From the NCBI GenBank assembly GCA_022747635.1, contig JAKTNV010000004.1, positions 91,216,052 to 91,280,051 of the forward strand: a stretch of DNA of 64,000 nt, read 5' to 3'. Below, in pieces: positions 61,501-64,000 of this stretch. The translations under genes and the position numbers were made by a program. Each line of letters starts with the position of its first letter. Positions within the stretch are counted from its first letter, which is position 1. This DNA is from Hetaerina americana (taxonomy: Eukaryota > Arthropoda > Insecta > Odonata > Calopterygidae). The notes beneath the pieces are model-generated. The model did no database searches. It was not told where the DNA came from and saw only the letters and a program-made list of their open reading frames with translations.

Positions 61501-62805
61501 GAGGGTTGATTTAACGAGCGATCACTGGACTGCCCCAAGACCGCGTCGACGTGTGAAAAACAAGCATTTAAGACTAAGGTTTCACCATTTCATCCTGTGT
61601 CATAAGCTGAATCATTTAATGGAAAGCACATTCACGCCATAGCTAAACTTAAGCAAAAAATAAACTAAATACAAACTGCAGACTCGCCTACAAGGACTGC
61701 TACAAACTCAAATATTCGAGCTAGGATACGCTTCCCACAAAGTCAACAAGCAACAACCCTTCACCTAATTAACCCATTCCATGTGACTACACTCTGCGTT
61801 TCTTACTGAACCATTGTCCGCTCGAGATCCTTGACTACTAGTTTGACGTCACTCATGCCGTGAGAGAGACCAAACATCAATCCTGTGAGTGCGAAATTAT
61901 GTGTGGACATTAATATATTAAAGGGCAAATAAACTGTATTTCCGATGTTTTCCAGCTTAAAGAGAAAGGGAAGGAAAGCAAAGGAGTTTTTTGGATGAAA
62001 AACTCGGGAATATATTGAAAGAGAGGGAATGTAATTGTTGAGGAAGAAAAAGGAGAGGTTAGGCGAGGAGATGAGAGAAGCGTGAGAGCAAAACCGGAGG
62101 CAAAGATAGAGGAGAGAGAGAGAGAGGGAGAGAAAGAAAGAGTGGATGTTTAAAAAAGGAAAGGCCTTGGCTGCGCGCTATAAATCAGCACGACTTGGTG
62201 TTTTGTGCCAGAGGAGTGGTGGGAGGATGGGGAGCGCTCTCTTGGGGCGCCGTGGAGAGGGAGGGAGGTGGGGGGATGGAAGGAGCAAAGGTTTTCGGGG
62301 TGTTGTAAATAAGGGAGGTTTTGAGAAAAGAACAAGGTGGGAGGGTGGGAGGGAGAGAGGGTGGGAGGATGGATGTAGAAGTGGACTGAGACTGCTCGGA
62401 AGCAGTTGAACGAAGCGGGGAGCGCTGACAAACAGGCCAATGGCTTTGTTTGGGAAAGCGAGGTGGTGGCGTTACCTTCATCCCACTCTGTTTGCGAGGG
62501 AAGGCACGGCCCCAGCCGTTCTTCGTCCCCACGCGTCGCATTGCATAAAATGTAGCCGTGAATTGTTAGTGGACCAACTGAAAGCCGTACCGAGATGCAC
62601 GAGGAGAACGCGTGTATTGAGATGCTATTAAAAATACTCTTTATCAATGAAGTAACTCTTTTTGAACATTGGTTTTGGAAAACCCACTTTTACAGCAGGT
62701 ACTACGCTGAAAGCTACGTGTAATCTGGAGTGAGTAGAGAAACTTAGTAATTACTTGTAATGAGGAAAAGATGACTTAAAAATCTCAATTAATGAATCAC
62801 ATGCT

Positions 62806-62809
<4 letters not shown>
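58548..62809. other. Unannotated stretch with purine-rich islands
   Basis: AT-rich with purine-rich islands at about 60860-61080 and 62030-62390. No gene, RNA or element recognised. The 150-165-codon minus-strand frames at 60453-60926 and 62150-62647 lie partly across pyrimidine-biased sequence and carry no motif. Confidence 0.5.

Positions 62810-62849
<40 letters not shown>
62810..62849. repeat. (TA)n tract at the 5' break of a LINE
   Basis: Pure TA repeat that ends exactly where LINE-homologous coding sequence begins. Confidence 0.95.
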
Positions 62850-62851
<2 letters not shown>

Positions 62852-63207
62852 ATGGAGAAGGTTTAATGGACAGAGAAGAAAGCAAACGAGGAAGTGCTTG
62901 GTATGGTGGGCGAAAAGAGGGGTTTGTTGGGAGCAATCCTATGGAGGCAGGAAAAGTGGCTGAAGGGGGTATTGACCGGCAGCGGGATGTTGAAAACTGT
63001 AATTGAGGGTAGAATGTTGGGCAAGCGAGGAAAGGGAAGGAACAAGATAGGGATGTTGGACGGGATAAAGGGAGGAAGAAAGTACTCAGAGCTGAAGAGG
63101 GACCTGATGTAAAGTAGGATGTTGTGTTTTCCCAGGGGTCAAAAATTATTTAATTAGTAATTATGTCCATCCAAAAACCTACCTTAAACGGTAGATTACC
63201 TAATAAA

Positions 63208-63211
<4 letters not shown>
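62850..63211 (+). pseudogene. 5'-truncated LINE: C-terminal region and 3' UTR
   Basis: Starts in the RRMEKV block of the LINE protein (62850), has one in-frame stop (MEKV*WTEKKANEE), then stays open to the natural end at 63112. The readable part contains VGEKRGLLGAILWRQEKWL, MLKTVIEGRMLGKRGKGRNK and IGMLDGIKGGRKYSELKRD. This corresponds to the conserved tail after the reverse transcriptase. The same MWVWRRMEKV block occurs in the relic at 1590-2400, so both are one family. The 3' UTR (63113-63211) shares its sequence with two other copies in the window and includes a stem-loop, CTACC-TTAAAC-GGTAG, at 63180-63195. TA tracts flank both sides. Best-preserved coding piece of this LINE here. Confidence 0.85.
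63180..63195 (+). promoter_or_regulatory. Conserved LINE 3' stem-loop
   Basis: CTACC-TTAAAC-GGTAG, a 5-bp stem with a 6-base loop, close to the TA tail. The equivalent hairpin exists in two other copies (58039-58054, + strand; about 7532-7547, minus strand). In some LINEs such a 3' hairpin is the site recognised by the reverse transcriptase; that role here is inferred. Confidence 0.6.

Positions 63212-63248
<37 letters not shown>
63212..63248. repeat. (TA)n tail of the LINE
   Basis: TA repeat following 'taataaaatacatata'; separates the LINE from the next 3' fragment. Confidence 0.95.
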
Positions 63249-63249
<1 letters not shown>

Positions 63250-63252
<3 letters not shown>

Positions 63253-63355
63253 AGAGAGTCTCTCTTGAAGAAGGCCTCTGAGAGGGCCGAAAGCTCGAAC
63301 AATTTACCGTGTGAGTGTCCTTTTAAATGTTGCTATTCTATTCTATTTGTGTTAC

Positions 63356-63358
<3 letters not shown>
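63250..63358 (+). mobile_element. Retroelement 3' end fragment, probably Penelope-like
   Basis: Contains 'cttgaagaaggcctctgaga' and then 'gggccgaaagctcgaac'. This parallels 'cttgatgaaggtggctgcga' and 'ccaccgaaaattcgaaag' at the 3' end of the Penelope-like fragment (25088-25125). Both end '...acattta' and then (TA)n. Only the terminal ~110 bases are present. The link to Penelope-like elements rests on this resemblance. Confidence 0.45.
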
Positions 63359-63390
<32 letters not shown>

Positions 63391-63434
63391 CATACATATA
63401 TGTATATATATGTGCATATATATATATATATATG
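63359..63434. repeat. (TA)n tract with TACA/TGTA variants
   Basis: TA repeat with CATACATACATATATG and GTGCATA interruptions, following the retroelement 3' fragment. Confidence 0.95.
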
Positions 63435-64000
63435 TTATACATGTTACAAAAAATGTTATTTGGCATAAAATATGTCGGAAAAGCAATATTAGACAGAAAT
63501 ATCAAATTTTAAAAATCTAAGCATGGGTTGAGTCAAAAATGTTGCTTAAGACAGAAAGAGGGTAAAGACACGACATGGTTTAAGCCCTCTTAACTTCAAA
63601 TATATAAAAAGCAAATTTGCTTCGATAAAGCCAGTGTTAGCGTACCATTTCAGAGAGGAAGGTTCACGGCTGAGAATGCATCTTACCGATTATGAACATG
63701 ATGTACGTAAGGGGACGGTTAAGAGCACTTGGGTTTTAGGGTAATTTAAAGTTGAGAGGGGATGTGTTCTCTGGGGGTGCAAGGGAAGTACAAAGTGCAT
63801 ACGACTAAAAGAAAGTGTCCTGTTAATAGGAAGGCAGAGTAAAAAGGTAACATGCACTGGAAAAGTGGAAAGGAAAATGAGAGGAAATAAACGTGTCTCT
63901 TTAAAATGCTGCTGTTCCTAATATTTAACTTCCACGGTAAAAGCATGAGATTATAATGAGCACTTTTTGGTGCTTGAAAAATACTGAGCTCATATGGTAT
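63435..64000. other. Unannotated non-coding stretch
   Basis: No recognisable gene or repeat to the end of the window. Confidence 0.6.

Overview
This window looks like non-coding DNA from a large, repeat-rich arthropod genome, probably an insect. The evidence is AT-rich sequence, many long (TA)n tracts, several lineages of mariner transposons, non-LTR retrotransposon and Penelope-like remnants, a tRNA-derived SINE, and a short degenerate stretch of the insect-type telomere word (TTAGG). I see no bacterial or organellar gene organisation. The species cannot be named from the sequence. I did not recognise any complete host protein-coding gene. The best host candidate is one internal exon on the minus strand (46484-46615) with a strong acceptor and two in-frame donors, so part of the window is probably intron.

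Layout. 1-9 kb: a decayed LINE reverse transcriptase (1590-2400) followed by a second partial copy (2405-2710); then a cluster of LINE 3' ends near two (TA)n tracts (7389-8771). 9-20 kb: a 40-bp-arm foldback element (9812-10001), a CpG-dense block (10735-11250) and a decayed mariner (13400-13957). 20-30 kb: (TA)n tracts, a 49-bp module present three times (one inverted), two Penelope-like C-terminal fragments (24610-25197 and 28940-29265), an internally deleted mariner (26399-26886) and a 92-bp tandem duplication. 30-47 kb: purine-rich islands, the 5' half of another mariner (34380-34887), a CR1/Jockey-type LINE relic (42270-43000) and the candidate exon. 47-64 kb: a TA-rich minisatellite, the telomere-like word, the best-preserved mobile element (mariner 56611-57933, with one coding-frame break), a LINE 3' end beside it, a SINE, and a stack of alternating (TA)n tracts and retroelement 3' ends (62810-63434).

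Two themes connect the elements. First, (TA)n tracts sit at the ends of retroelement fragments again and again, so they are either retroelement tails, preferred targets, or both. Second, three copies of one LINE 3' end keep a small stem-loop (CTAC...GTAG) just before the TA tail, as expected if the reverse transcriptase recognises a 3' hairpin. Between the elements are GC-rich islands that are purine-rich mainly on the + strand. They create long but meaningless open frames on the opposite strand, which I left out.

I did not find a convincing new biological system. The observations most worth checking are the candidate alternative exon, the TA-tract/retroelement association, and the shared LINE 3' stem-loop.
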